A DNA stretch of 64,000 nucleotides from CAWJFJ01 sp963800065 (GCA_963800065.1 CAWCZO010000003.1:248001-312000), one strand, 5' to 3'. Positions 27,425 to 39,025 are shown, counted from the first letter of the stretch. Translations and numbers: made by a program. The notes: a model not told the origin generated them from the sequence alone.

Positions 27425-28828
27425 ATGGCCGACGTCCCCTACCGCTTCGAACGCACGGCGGAGGCCGCCGCCCTGCACGAGCGCTACGCCGCCCTGGGCG
27501 CCGGCGAGGAGACGGAGGACGAGGTGTCGGTGGCCGGCCGGGTGATGCTCAACCGGCCGCAGGGCCGCCTGGCCTTCGCCACCCTGCGGGACTCGTCGGG
27601 GCAGATCCAGCTCTTCGCCCTGGAGAAGACCACGAAGGACTTCGACACATTCTCCCGGCTGTCGCAGGGGGACTGGGTGGGGGCCAGCGGCCGCGTCATG
27701 AAGACGCGCAAGGGCGAGCTCTCGGTGCAGGTACGTGAGTGGGTCCTGTTGGCCGAAGCCCGTCGGTCCTTCGGCGACAAGTGGAAGGGCGTGACCGACA
27801 CCGAGACGCGGTTCCGCCAGCGCGAGGTCGACCTGTGGGCCAACGAACGGTCGGGGGAGGTCCTGCGTCTGCGCAGCCGCGTGGTGAGCTCCCTGCGCCG
27901 GCGCCTCCAGGCGGAGGGTTTCGTGGAGGTGGAGACGCCGATCCTCCACGTCCAGCCCGGAGGGGCGACGGCCAAGCCTTTCGTGACTCACCACAACGCG
28001 CTGGACTGCGACCTGTATCTGCGGATCGCTCCCGAGCTCTTCCTGAAGCGACTGGTGGTGGGGGGCTTCGAGAAGGTCTTCGAGATCGGACGGGTGTTCC
28101 GCAACGAAGGTCTCTCACCGCGTCACAACCCCGAGTTCACGATGCTCGAGCTCTATCAGGCCTACGCCGACTACCGCGACTTCATGGTCCTGGTGGAGCA
28201 GCTGGTGTCGGGGCTGGCGTCGGAGCTGCTGTCGACGACACGCCTGACGTATCAGGGACGCCCCCTCGATCTCACCCCGCCGTGGCGGCGCGCCACCATG
28301 GCCGAGCTGGTGACCGAGGCCACCGCTGAGGAGGCCAGTGTCCACACCGCCGTCGACGACCTCCGTCGGCGGGTGGCCGCCGCCGGTGTCGATCCCGATC
28401 CGGCGTGGGGCCCGGGGAAGTTGCTGCTCGAGCTGTACGAGAAGACGGCCGAGACGGGGCTGTGGGGGCCGGTGTTCGTCACCGACTTCCCGGCCGAGGT
28501 GTCGCCGCTGTCGCGCCGGCACCGCGACGACCCCGATCTGGTCGAGAGGTTCGAAGCCGTCGTGGCCGGACGCGAGCTGGTGAACGCCTTCTCCGAACTC
28601 GTCGACCCCGACGATCAGCGGGCGCGCTTCGAGGCCCAGGCGGCGGTGGGCGCCGCCGGCGACGAGGAGGCCATGCGGGTGGACGAGGACTACCTCCGGG
28701 CCCTGGAGCTCGGCCTCCCACCGACGGCGGGCCTGGGCATCGGGATCGACCGCCTCGTCATGCTCCTGGCCGACGTGGCCAACATCCAGGAGACCATCGC
28801 CTTCCCCACCCTGCGCCCCGAACGCTGA
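27425..28828 (+). CDS. lysS: Lysyl-tRNA synthetase, class II
   Basis: 467 residues. An N-terminal OB-fold anticodon-binding domain (VSVAGRVMLNRPQGRLAF...) is followed by the class II core: motif 2 around FEIGRVFRNEGLSPRHNPEFTMLE, and motif 3 GLGIGIDRLVMLLAD near the C-terminus. All lysine-specific blocks are present. TAGCGT lies 8 bases before the ATG. It follows coaX, as in mycobacteria. The lsr2 gene that usually separates lysS and clpC is not present here. Confidence 0.96.
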   Translation: MADVPYRFERTAEAAALHERYAALGAGEETEDEVSVAGRVMLNRPQGRLAFATLRDSSGQIQLFALEKTTKDFDTFSRLSQGDWVGASGRVMKTRKGELSVQVREWVLLAEARRSFGDKWKGVTDTETRFRQREVDLWANERSGEVLRLRSRVVSSLRRRLQAEGFVEVETPILHVQPGGATAKPFVTHHNALDCDLYLRIAPELFLKRLVVGGFEKVFEIGRVFRNEGLSPRHNPEFTMLELYQAYADYRDFMVLVEQLVSGLASELLSTTRLTYQGRPLDLTPPWRRATMAELVTEATAEEASVHTAVDDLRRRVAAAGVDPDPAWGPGKLLLELYEKTAETGLWGPVFVTDFPAEVSPLSRRHRDDPDLVERFEAVVAGRELVNAFSELVDPDDQRARFEAQAAVGAAGDEEAMRVDEDYLRALELGLPPTAGLGIGIDRLVMLLADVANIQETIAFPTLRPER

Positions 28829-28942
28829 CGGCACCGTCTTCGTCGTTCCTTAACAGATGGCACACGGGGCGCTCACGTCACCGGCCGATGCTGGAGGGGT
28901 AGGGCGAACCGGACGAGCCGGTTCCGAGAGGAAGGTCGAGAG
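28829..28942 (+). promoter_or_regulatory. Leader of the small secreted protein gene
   Basis: No gene is visible. A CGTTCCTTAACAG patch near 28845 is less G/C-rich and may hold the promoter. GAGGAAGG sits shortly before the ATG at 28943 and is a good ribosome-binding site. Confidence 0.35.
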
Positions 28943-29323
28943 ATGTTCACCAGGACTCAGGCAGGCAAGTTGGCCAGCAAGGCTTTGGCCGCCACCGCGG
29001 TGGTCGGCGCCCTGGCCCTCGGAACAGGTGGCGCCGCATTCGCCGCCACCCCCACCGCCGGTCCGGGCGCCACCCCGGCCGCCGGTCACCTCGGCTGTGC
29101 CCGGGCCCCCCGAGCGTTGGCCCGCATCAACAGGACCGAGGCCAGGATCACCAAGCGTCTCCCCAAGCTGGAGGCGGCCGAGACGAAGTTGACGGCGGCC
29201 GGCCACACCAAGCTGGCGGCGCGCGTCGAGAAGCGGATCGAGCGGATGCAGAAGGTGGACACCAGGGTGACGGCGCTGGCCAGCAAGATCGAGGCCCGGT
29301 GCCCGGGGGTCTCGGCCAGCTGA
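28943..29323 (+). CDS. Small secreted helical protein, function unknown
   Basis: 126 residues. The first 34 are a Sec signal peptide (basic start, Ala/Val-rich core, AFAAT cleavage region). An Ala/Pro/Thr/Gly linker follows, then about 75 residues of charged amphipathic helix with regularly spaced Leu (RLPKLEAAETKLTAAG), and one Cys near each end of the mature part that could form a disulfide. The predicted mature part is likely a small helical hairpin outside the membrane. I recognise no family. It is convergent with the polyprenyl synthase gene. Confidence 0.65.
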   Translation: MFTRTQAGKLASKALAATAVVGALALGTGGAAFAATPTAGPGATPAAGHLGCARAPRALARINRTEARITKRLPKLEAAETKLTAAGHTKLAARVEKRIERMQKVDTRVTALASKIEARCPGVSAS

Positions 29324-29344
29324 CGGACCGGGACCGGGCGGCCG

Positions 29345-30328
29345 CTACCGGCTGACGACCGGAAGATCGTCGAGGAGACCGTGAGCCAGCTCGACCAGGG
29401 AGCGACCGAGGTCCGATCCCGGTAGCGAGGCGGCCGCCTCGGCCGCCTCGGCGACGTAGCGCCGCCCGGCGGCCACGGTGGCGTCGATGGCGGTGGACCC
29501 GGCCACGATGGCCCGGGCCTTGTCCCGCTCGGGCTGGTCCAGCGGTTTGCCGAGAAGGGGCGCCAGCTCGGGACCGGCGCCGGGGTCGCGCAGCGCCTTC
29601 AGCACGGGCAGCGTGTAGATGCCCTCGGCCAGGTCCTGGCCGGGCAGCTTCCCCAGTTCCTCCTCGGTGCCGATCACGTCGAGGACGTCGTCACGCAGTT
29701 GGAAGAGCATGCCGAAACAACGGCCGAAGGTGGTGAAGGCGTCCACCTCGACGCGCGGCAGGGCCCCGGTCAGCGCGCCGATGCGGCACGAGGTGGCCAT
29801 GAGGGCGGCCGTCTTCCCGGCGATGGCGGTGAAGTAGTGGTCCTCGGTGCGCGCCGTGCTGAAGGCGGCCCGGACCTCGGCCACCTGGCCCTGGCACAGT
29901 TGCCCGAGGGTGTTGGCCAGGAGGCCGGCGATCTCGGTCCCCAGTGACGCCGCGATCTCGGCCGACCGGGCCAGCAGGAAGTCGCCGGCCACGATGGCCA
30001 CGAGATTGCCCCACCGGGCGTTCACACTCTCGACGGTCCGGCGCATGGTGGCCTCGTCCATGACGTCGTCGTGGTAGAGCGAGGCCAGGTGGACGAGCTC
30101 GACGGCCACGGCCCCCTGGAGGTCGTCGGCCCGGGCCGGGCGGGACCCGCCGGTGGCCGCCGCCAGGGCCAGACCCGGCCGCAGCCGCTTGCCGCCGGCG
30201 GCGATCAGGTGGCCGGTGACCTCGTCGAGGAAGGGGTCGCCCGAGCGCACCGACTCGCGGAGCTCGGGTTCGAGGCTGGCCAGGTTGCCGTCCATGGAGG
30301 GGAGCGACAGGAGGGGAGCGGCGTTCAC
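29345..30328 (-). CDS. Polyprenyl diphosphate synthase (long-chain trans-isoprenyl type)
   Basis: About 327 residues from GTG 30328. The first Asp-rich motif reads LYHDDVMDEA and the second LRDDVLDVIG; GGKRLRPGL and GKTAALMATSCRIGA are further family blocks. The first motif is shortened (DDVMDE), typical of GrcC/heptaprenyl-type enzymes that make long chains for menaquinone. The frame stays open upstream, but that part is low-complexity and antisense to the clpC leader. TATCGT lies 8 bases before the GTG. It probably makes the menaquinone side chain; chain length cannot be read here. Confidence 0.9.
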   Translation of the reverse strand: MNAAPLLSLPSMDGNLASLEPELRESVRSGDPFLDEVTGHLIAAGGKRLRPGLALAAATGGSRPARADDLQGAVAVELVHLASLYHDDVMDEATMRRTVESVNARWGNLVAIVAGDFLLARSAEIAASLGTEIAGLLANTLGQLCQGQVAEVRAAFSTARTEDHYFTAIAGKTAALMATSCRIGALTGALPRVEVDAFTTFGRCFGMLFQLRDDVLDVIGTEEELGKLPGQDLAEGIYTLPVLKALRDPGAGPELAPLLGKPLDQPERDKARAIVAGSTAIDATVAAGRRYVAEAAEAAASLPGSDLGRSLVELAHGLLDDLPVVSR

Positions 30329-30554
30329 CGGGCTGAACGATAGGCGAAGCGGCACGGGATGTGACAACGCAGCCCTGTCCTGGTCAGAGCCCCTGTCCTG
30401 GCCGCCGGTGGGTCCAGCGGCGGCACCGGCGGCACCGGGGGTGCGGCCGCCGACGGGGGGTCCGGAGCCGGCGCCGGCGGTGGTCCCGCTGGTCAGACGA
30501 ACGCGGTGTGTGGTTTTGGTCAGGATCGGGGCCCGAACTGCCGAAGGGTTCACA

Positions 30555-30617
30555 ACGAATCGACCACGCAGATTCGTGTCGGACTGGTGTCGGTTCGTTC
30601 GGTCCGACCGGTACACT
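30555..30617 (+). promoter_or_regulatory. clpC promoter with an inverted-repeat operator candidate
   Basis: ACGAATC (30555-30561) and GATTCGT (30571-30577) form a perfect inverted repeat with a 9-base centre. Downstream, TACACT (30612-30617) is a good -10, with TGTCGG about 18 bases before it as a weak -35. The ribosome-binding site GGGAGGCGG ends 6 bases before the GTG at 30656. The repeat does not match the ClgR or HspR sites I know. Confidence 0.5.
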
Positions 30618-30655
30618 CGTTCCAGGGAATCGAGCCGTCGAGGGAGGCGGATCTG

Positions 30656-33151
<2,496 letters not shown>

Positions 33152-33194
33152 GGGCGGTCACAAGAGCGTCACACCCGGGTCGTACGGTGCCCGT

Positions 33195-34592
33195 ATGGGC
33201 AGACCGCGGTCGGTGCACCGGTGTGGGACGTGCGGCGTCACCACGGCCCGCTGGGCCGGTCGGTGCCCGACCTGTGGCGAGTGGAACTCGCTGCGCGAGG
33301 AGGCGGTGCCGGCCCGGACGCCGGTTGGAGAACCCCTCGACGACGACGTCGGTCCCGTCGCCCTGTGCGCCGTCGACGTCTCGGGGGCGGCACCCCGGTC
33401 CACGGGGCTGACCGAGCTCGACCGGGTCCTCGGGGGTGGCCTCGTGCCCGGATCTGTCACCCTCCTGGGCGGTGAACCCGGGGTGGGGAAGTCGACCCTG
33501 CTCCTCCAGGTCCTGCGGGCGGTGGCGGCCACGGGGGCCACGGTGGTGCTCGTCTCGGCCGAGGAATCGGCGGCCCAGGTCCGCCTGCGGGCCGAACGGC
33601 TCGGTCCGGTGCCCGCCACCCTGCTGCTCCTCGAGGCCACCGACGTCCGTGTGGTGGCCCGCTGCCTGGAGGAGCTCGCCCCCGACCTGGTCGTGGTCGA
33701 CTCCGTCCAGGCGGTGGCCGATCCCGATGTGGTGGGCCTGCCGGGAGGTGTCCCCCAGGTGCGGGCCTGCGCCGAGTACCTGGTCCGGACGGCCAAGACC
33801 CACCGCGTCCCGTTCGTGCTCGTCGGCCACGTCACCAAGGACGGGGCCCTGGCCGGTCCCCGGGTGCTCGAACACCTGGTCGACACGGTGATGACCGTCG
33901 AGGGCGACCGTCACCACGCCCTGCGGATGGTACGGGCCACCAAGCACCGTTTCGGCCCCACCGGCGAACTCGGGCTGTTCGCCATGGGCGACGCCGGACT
34001 GGCGGCGGTGACCGACCCCCATCAGCTCCTGCTCGGTGACCGCCGCCCGGGGACGGCGGGCAGCGCCGTGCTGGCGGCCATGGAGGGACAGCGGGCCCTG
34101 CTGGTCGAGATCCAGGCCCTGCGGGCCCCGGCGTCGTCGGAGCCGGCCCCGGTGCGCCGGTCCGCCCAGGGGGTGGACACCGGGCGACTGGCCCTGCTTC
34201 TGGCCGTGCTCGAACAGCACGCCGGCATCGTCCTCGGGCACGCCGACGTCTTCGCATCGGCCGTCGGTGGTATCCGCGTCACCGAGCCCGCCGCCGACCT
34301 GGCGCTCGTGCTGGCTCTGGCGTCGGCGGTGACCGGCACGGCGTTGCCGGCCGACGTGGTCGCCTTCGGCGAAGTCGGACTCGGTGGGGAGGTCCGCCAG
34401 GTCCCCCACGCTCCGAGGCGTCTGTCGGAGGCGGCCCGGACCGGTTTCCGCCGTGCCCTGGTCCCCGCTTCGTGCCCCGACGGACCGCCCGGTATCGAGT
34501 TGCGACGCGTCTGCTGTGTGCGCGAGGCGATCGCCCTCGCCCTCTCTGTCGAGCCGACCGGAGCGCGTCGAACGGTGCGGGCCACGGTGTGA
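33195..34592 (+). CDS. radA: DNA repair protein RadA (Sms)
   Basis: 465 residues. N-terminal C4 zinc finger (CGTCG...CPTCGEW), RecA-like core with Walker A GGEPGVGKST near 93, the RadA-specific KxRFG motif as ATKHRFGP (His in place of Asn), and a C-terminal Lon-protease-like domain. It is a DnaB-type helicase that drives branch migration in recombination. TACGGT (33183-33188), 6 bases, then ATG 33195 marks a leaderless start. The longer upstream ORF extension is antisense-like sequence. disA follows, a conserved pair. Confidence 0.95.
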   Translation: MGRPRSVHRCGTCGVTTARWAGRCPTCGEWNSLREEAVPARTPVGEPLDDDVGPVALCAVDVSGAAPRSTGLTELDRVLGGGLVPGSVTLLGGEPGVGKSTLLLQVLRAVAATGATVVLVSAEESAAQVRLRAERLGPVPATLLLLEATDVRVVARCLEELAPDLVVVDSVQAVADPDVVGLPGGVPQVRACAEYLVRTAKTHRVPFVLVGHVTKDGALAGPRVLEHLVDTVMTVEGDRHHALRMVRATKHRFGPTGELGLFAMGDAGLAAVTDPHQLLLGDRRPGTAGSAVLAAMEGQRALLVEIQALRAPASSEPAPVRRSAQGVDTGRLALLLAVLEQHAGIVLGHADVFASAVGGIRVTEPAADLALVLALASAVTGTALPADVVAFGEVGLGGEVRQVPHAPRRLSEAARTGFRRALVPASCPDGPPGIELRRVCCVREAIALALSVEPTGARRTVRATV

Positions 34593-34645
34593 CGGAGGCG
34601 CCGCCCCGGGGACATCGGGCGCGGCCCCCCGGGTACCATGCGACG

Positions 34646-35773
34646 GTGGAGCGAACCAGTGCGGCCGTGGCCGGGGCTCTCACGCTGGTGGCTCCCGGCC
34701 AGCCGCTGCGCGACGGGCTCGAACGGGTCTTGCTGGCCAACCGCGGCGCCCTCATCGTGGTGGGTGACGACGCCCACGTCCTGTCCATCTGCACGGGCGG
34801 CTTCCTGCTCGACGCCGAATTCACCCCGCAGCGGCTGTCCGAGCTGGCCAAGCTGGACGGGGCCATCATCGTGTCGGCCGACGCGGCGCGCATCGCCCGG
34901 GCCAACGTCCATCTGATGCCCAACCCCGCCATCCCCACGTCGGAGACGGGGACCCGCCACCGAACGGCCGAGCGCATGGCCAGATCGATCGACGTTCCCG
35001 TCATCTCCGTGTCGGCGTCGATGGGGGTGGTGACGGTGTACCGCGGGGACACCAAACACGTGCTCCAGTCGGCGACCCGCCTGCACGAACGGATCGGGCA
35101 GGCGTTGCAGACCCTCGAGAGGTTCCGCCAACGTCTCGACACCGCCGTGGCCGCTCTGTCGGCACTGGAGATCCAGGACACGGTCACCGTGCGCGACGTC
35201 ACGGCGGTGTTGCAGCCGGCCGAACTGGCGGCCCGGATCGCCGACGAGATCGACAGCGAGTTGGTGGAACTGGGTGACGACGCCCGCCTGCTGCGCCTGC
35301 AACTCGACGAGCTCCTCGACGGTGTCTTACAGCTGCGCCGTCAGGTGGTGCGCGACTACCTGCGCGCCGGCCCCCCTGCCCGTCCGGGCAGCGCCCCGAC
35401 GACGGGTGCCGGCGGGCTGCGGACCCCGGACCGATCCGGTCTCGAGCACGCCCTGCAGTCGCTCGGCCGGCTGACCACCGACGAGCTCCTCGACACCCGA
35501 CGGGTGGCGGCGGCTCTGGGCCTGGCCCCGGGGCAGCTCGATCTCGATGGCGCGCTGGAGCCACGCGGCTACCGGTTGCTGCACCGCCTGCCCCGGTTCC
35601 CCGAAGCGGTCATCGACGGGATCGTGGAGCATTTCGCCGGACTGCAGAAGATCATGCGCGCCTCGGTGGGTGATCTCGAAGAGGTGGCGGGGGTGGGGGA
35701 GGCGAGGGCCCGGTCGGTGAAGGACGGTCTGGCCCGGTTGGCCGAAGCCACCATTCTCGATCGCTACGCCTGA
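34646..35773 (+). CDS. disA: Diadenylate cyclase DisA (c-di-AMP synthase, DNA-scanning)
   Basis: 375 residues from GTG 34646. The DAC domain carries the catalytic D71-G-A and R104-H-R (TGTRHRTAERMA), matching the DGA and RHR motifs of characterised DisA. A long helical spine follows, and the C-terminus has helix-hairpin-helix DNA-binding motifs (EVAGVGEARARSVKDGL). It makes c-di-AMP from two ATP and scans DNA for branched structures. TACCAT (34634-34639), 6 bases, then GTG gives a leaderless start. RadA, its usual partner, lies just upstream. Its product probably acts on the K+ transport genes at 1-5 kb (inference). Confidence 0.96.
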   Translation: MERTSAAVAGALTLVAPGQPLRDGLERVLLANRGALIVVGDDAHVLSICTGGFLLDAEFTPQRLSELAKLDGAIIVSADAARIARANVHLMPNPAIPTSETGTRHRTAERMARSIDVPVISVSASMGVVTVYRGDTKHVLQSATRLHERIGQALQTLERFRQRLDTAVAALSALEIQDTVTVRDVTAVLQPAELAARIADEIDSELVELGDDARLLRLQLDELLDGVLQLRRQVVRDYLRAGPPARPGSAPTTGAGGLRTPDRSGLEHALQSLGRLTTDELLDTRRVAAALGLAPGQLDLDGALEPRGYRLLHRLPRFPEAVIDGIVEHFAGLQKIMRASVGDLEEVAGVGEARARSVKDGLARLAEATILDRYA

Positions 35774-35815
35774 GCACGGGAACGGGCCCTGGTGGGGTGC
35801 CGGTCGCCCCTCGGG

Positions 35816-35821
35816 TAGAAT
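35816..35821 (+). promoter_or_regulatory. -10 element of carD
   Basis: TAGAAT stands out in G/C-rich sequence about 50 bases before the carD start. No clear -35 is visible. The ribosome-binding site GGGAG lies about 7 bases before the GTG. Confidence 0.55.
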
Positions 35822-35871
35822 AGAGGACTGTTCTGCGCTTGGCGGGCGCGGCTTCGGTTGGGAGACACGAC

Positions 35872-36348
35872 GTGTTCGACATCGGTGACAAGGTGGTTTA
35901 CCCGCACCACGGTGCGGCGATCGTCGAACGTCGTGAGGTGAAAGAGGCCTTCGGGGAGAAGCGCGAGTACCTCGTGTTGCGCCTGGCCTACGGCGACCTG
36001 ACGCTGATGGTGCCCGCCGACAACACCGAAGGGGTGGGACTGCGCGAGGTGATCAACGACGAAGAGGTCGAAGAGGTCTTCGCCGTTCTCCGCAAGAAGG
36101 AAGCGCGGATGCCGACCAACTGGTCGAGGCGCTACAAGAACCACTCCGAGAAGCTCCGCTCCGGTGACATCTACCAGGTGGCCGAGGTGGTGCGGAACCT
36201 CTCCATCCGCGACAAGGACAAGGGTCTGTCGGCCGGCGAGAAGCGCATGCTTCAACGGGCCCGGCAGATCCTCGTCTCCGAGCTCACCTTCGCTCTCGAC
36301 GTCGACGAAGAGGCGGCCGAGAAGCGCCTCGACGAGGCGCTGCCCTGA
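35872..36348 (+). CDS. carD: CarD-family RNA polymerase-binding transcription regulator
   Basis: 158 residues from GTG 35872. The N-terminal Tudor-like RNAP-interaction domain (MFDIGDKVVYPHHGAAIVERRE...) and C-terminal helical DNA-binding domain (NWSRRYKNHSEKLRSGDIYQVAEVVRNL) match mycobacterial CarD closely. CarD stabilises the RNAP open complex, especially at rRNA promoters. It stands between disA and ispD, as in related genomes. Confidence 0.96.
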   Translation: MFDIGDKVVYPHHGAAIVERREVKEAFGEKREYLVLRLAYGDLTLMVPADNTEGVGLREVINDEEVEEVFAVLRKKEARMPTNWSRRYKNHSEKLRSGDIYQVAEVVRNLSIRDKDKGLSAGEKRMLQRARQILVSELTFALDVDEEAAEKRLDEALP

Positions 36349-36400
36349 CCCATCCCGCCCGTCGCCGCCAGGCGGCGCCGCCGTCCCGAGCCCGAACCCG

Positions 36401-37042
36401 GTGACGGTCTGGGTGGTGGTGGTGGCCGCCGGCGGCGGTCACCGGTTCGGGGGTCTCAAGCAATTCGCCGATCTGGGCGGACGCCCCCTGGTGGACTGGT
36501 CGGTGGAAGCGGCCCGGTCCGTGGCCGACGGGGTCGTCCTGGTGCTTCCCGACGAAGCGGCCCGGGCGGAGCACCCCGACGCCCACGGTGCCGACGTCGT
36601 CGTCGGCGGTGGGGCCACCCGCGCCGGGTCCGTCCGGGCCGGGCTCGCCGCCGTTCCCGGTGACGCCGGCGTGATCGTGGTGCACGACGGTGCCCGCCCG
36701 CTGGCCTCGGCCGCTCTGTTCCGCTCGGTGATCGACGCCGTCACCGCCGGCGCCGACGCCGCCGTTCCCGGAGTGGCCCTGGCCGACACCGTGAAGCGTG
36801 TCGACGACGGTTCCGTGGTGTCGACGGTGGAGCGCAGCGGCCTGATGACGGTGCAGACCCCACAGGCCTTTCGGGCCGAGGTGCTCCGCCGGGCGCACGA
36901 GGCCGGCGGCGACGCCACCGACGACGCCGGGCTCGTCGAAGCCCGAGGCGCTACCGTGCGCGTCGTGCCCGGCGACCCCCGGAACGTGAAGGTGACCACG
37001 CCGGACGACCTGGCCATGGCCCGGGCCCTGTTCGAGGGGTGA
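36401..37042 (+). CDS. ispD: 2-C-methyl-D-erythritol 4-phosphate cytidylyltransferase
   Basis: About 213 residues from GTG 36401. The CTP-binding motif AAGGGHRFGGLKQF opens the protein. VVHDGARPLAS, GVALADTVKRV, TVQTPQAFR and TDDAGLVEARGATVRVVPGDPRNVKVTTPDDL are family signatures. It is the third step of the MEP isoprenoid pathway. Its stop overlaps the ispF start, so the two are coupled. Confidence 0.95.
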   Translation: MTVWVVVVAAGGGHRFGGLKQFADLGGRPLVDWSVEAARSVADGVVLVLPDEAARAEHPDAHGADVVVGGGATRAGSVRAGLAAVPGDAGVIVVHDGARPLASAALFRSVIDAVTAGADAAVPGVALADTVKRVDDGSVVSTVERSGLMTVQTPQAFRAEVLRRAHEAGGDATDDAGLVEARGATVRVVPGDPRNVKVTTPDDLAMARALFEG

Positions 37043-37569
37043 CCGTGACCGAGCAGCCGCCCACCCTACGGGTGGGTCAGGGTTTCGACATCCACCGCTT
37101 CTCACCGCTCCCCGGCCGGCCCCTCGTCCTCGGGGGGGTCACCATCCCCGGTGTGGCCGGCCTGGCCGGGCACAGCGACGCCGACGTGGTGGCCCACGCC
37201 CTGGCCGACGCCCTGCTCGGCGCCGTGGGCCTCGGGGATCTCGGCCGGCACTTCCCCGACACCGATCCGGCCTGGGCCGGGGCCGACTCCCTCGAGCTCC
37301 TGGCCCGGGTGGGCACCCTGGCCGGGGCCGAGGGGATGCGGGTGGTGAACGCCGATTGCACGGTGGTGTGCGAACGCCCCCGGCTGGCCGAGCACACAGA
37401 GGAGATGGGGCACCGGCTGGGTGCCGTGGTGGGGGCACCGGTGAGCGTGAAGGCCACGCGGGCCGAGGGTCTCGGGACACTGGGTCGGGTCGAGGGGATC
37501 GCCTGCCTGGCCGTGGTCCTGATGGCCGGGACCGCTCCGCCGGCCGGTGAGGGCGGCGGCGGCCGGTGA
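37039..37569 (+). CDS. ispF: 2-C-methyl-D-erythritol 2,4-cyclodiphosphate synthase
   Basis: 176 residues. GQGFDIHRF carries the zinc ligands Asp and His, and GHSDADVVAHALADALLGA the third (His). FPDTDPAW, NADCTVVCERPRL and the KATRAEGLGTLGRVEGIA block complete the family pattern. It cyclises CDP-ME 2-phosphate in the MEP pathway. The C-terminus is Gly-rich. It overlaps ispD and the following methyltransferase by four bases each. The cysS gene often found next is missing. Confidence 0.95.
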   Translation: MTVTEQPPTLRVGQGFDIHRFSPLPGRPLVLGGVTIPGVAGLAGHSDADVVAHALADALLGAVGLGDLGRHFPDTDPAWAGADSLELLARVGTLAGAEGMRVVNADCTVVCERPRLAEHTEEMGHRLGAVVGAPVSVKATRAEGLGTLGRVEGIACLAVVLMAGTAPPAGEGGGGR

Positions 37570-38549
37570 GCCCGGCACCACCCGGTCGGCGGGGTCGTGG
37601 AGCCCCGGTGAACCCGTCGGCCCGGGGCCGACCGGGCAGCGGGGCCAGGCCCGGATCCGGCCGCGGCCGGGCCGACGCCCCCGAACGGAGCGGCCGCCGC
37701 CCCGGAGGGGGGGACCGGGGGTTGGGCGGTGACCAGGTCGAGGGACGGCGCGCCGTCCGGGAATTGCTGGCCGCCGGGCGCCGGCCCGTCCACGAGGTGT
37801 GGATGGCCGAGGACCTCGACCCCTCACCCGTCCTCGACGAGATCGAGCGGCTGGCCGCCCGGCGCCACGCCCGGCTCCAGGTCGTTCCCCGGCGACGGCT
37901 CGACGCCGCGGCGCGGACCGACGCGCCCCAGGGGGTCATGGCCCGTGCCGGCCCGCTGGCCGAGACCGACCTCGATGAACTCTGTCGGACGCGCCGCGGG
38001 GTGGCGCCGTTCCTGGTCGTCTTCGACGGCGTCACCGACCCGCACAACCTGGGCTCACTGCTGCGCAGTGCCGAGTGTGCGGGCGTCACCGGCGTGGTGG
38101 TCCCCCGCCACCGCGCCGCGCACGTCACGCCCACGGTCACCAAGGTGGCGGCCGGTGCCGTCGAACATCTGGACATGGCGGTGGTGCCCGGCGTCCCCAA
38201 CGTGCTCCAACGGATGGCGCAGGCGGGCGTCACCACCATCGGTCTCGACGCATCGGCGCCGACGTCGCTGTTCGCTCTCTGCGAGGGCCACGGTCACGGC
38301 GGTGGTGTCGACGTCACGGGACCCCTGGCCCTGGTCATCGGGGCCGAGGGGAAGGGTCTGGCCCCTCTGTCCCGGCGACGGTGTGCCGTGCTCGTGTCCA
38401 TCCCCCAGCACGGGACCATCGAGTCGCTCAACGTGGCCTCGGCCGGTGCCGTGGCCTTCTTCGCCCTGGCGCGCACCCGCGTCGGGGGCGGCAACGGTGC
38501 GCCGGCGGCCGGCCACCGGTCCGGTGACGACACCGTGGCGTCACCGTGA
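37566..38549 (+). CDS. rlmB: 23S rRNA 2'-O-methyltransferase, TrmH/RlmB family (SPOUT)
   Basis: 327 residues. The first 55 are a disordered Gly/Arg/Pro stretch. The substrate-binding domain (QVEGRRAVRELLAAGRRPVHEV) follows, then the SPOUT knot: FDGVTDPHNLGSLLRSAECAGVTGVVVP, ALVIGAEGKGL and VSIPQHGTIESLNVASAGAV, with the catalytic Arg in the first and the SAM-binding knot in the last. It methylates G2251-type positions in 23S rRNA (family knowledge). GTG start overlaps ispF. Confidence 0.93.
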   Translation: MSPAPPGRRGRGAPVNPSARGRPGSGARPGSGRGRADAPERSGRRPGGGDRGLGGDQVEGRRAVRELLAAGRRPVHEVWMAEDLDPSPVLDEIERLAARRHARLQVVPRRRLDAAARTDAPQGVMARAGPLAETDLDELCRTRRGVAPFLVVFDGVTDPHNLGSLLRSAECAGVTGVVVPRHRAAHVTPTVTKVAAGAVEHLDMAVVPGVPNVLQRMAQAGVTTIGLDASAPTSLFALCEGHGHGGGVDVTGPLALVIGAEGKGLAPLSRRRCAVLVSIPQHGTIESLNVASAGAVAFFALARTRVGGGNGAPAAGHRSGDDTVASP

Positions 38550-38551
38550 AG

Positions 38552-38623
38552 AGCCGGTGGTGGGAGTCGAACCCACGACCTGACGATTACAAATCGCCTG
38601 CGCTGCCACTGCGCCACACCGGC
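38552..38623 (-). tRNA. tRNA-Thr (anticodon TGT)
   Basis: Read on the minus strand: acceptor GCCGGTG pairs with CACCGGC, the anticodon loop TTTGTAA has anticodon TGT (38591-38589, reads ACA), and the T arm contains GGTTCGACTCC. CCA is not encoded, unlike the other Thr tRNA in this window. A TAGCGT -10 element lies on the same strand at 38639-38634. The gene is tail to tail with rlmB. Confidence 0.96.
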
Positions 38624-38764
38624 GTGGCCGTCCACGCTACCGCCGCACCGACCACCCGGGACCCTGGTGGTCGGGGGCACGTGTGGCTGGTGGGACACGG
38701 TGGCGACGGGCCACCGGGGGGGATCCTTGCTTCGCGCCTGGCGCATTGGCAGGCTGGGCGGACG

Positions 38765-39025
38765 ATGGCCTTGAACGACAGGGACAGGCAGATTCTCGAC
38801 TTCGAAGAATCGTGGTGGACCAGGCCCGAGAAGAAGTCGGTCGCCATCCGCAAGCGCATCGGGATCTCACCGGCGCAGTACTACCGTCAGCTCGGCGAGC
38901 TCGTCGACAGCGGGACGGCGCTCGAGCACTTCCCCCTCCTCGTCCGGCGCCTGCGTCGCCGTCGCCTGGAGCGCCGACGCGGACGTTACGAGACCGCTCC
39001 CCAGCGACAGCACCCCCGGCGATGA
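38765..39025 (+). CDS. DUF3263 family small helix-turn-helix-like protein
   Basis: 86 residues. The opening LNDRDRQILDFEESWW and GISPAQYYRQLGELVDSG match the DUF3263 family of short actinobacterial proteins. The central segment resembles a helix-turn-helix, and the tail is strongly basic (RRLRRRRLERRRGR), so nucleic-acid binding is plausible. It overlaps the LytR_C gene that follows, the pairing seen for Rv0430-Rv0431. The 140 bases before it hold only the tRNA promoter on the other strand and no further gene. Confidence 0.85.
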   Translation: MALNDRDRQILDFEESWWTRPEKKSVAIRKRIGISPAQYYRQLGELVDSGTALEHFPLLVRRLRRRRLERRRGRYETAPQRQHPRR

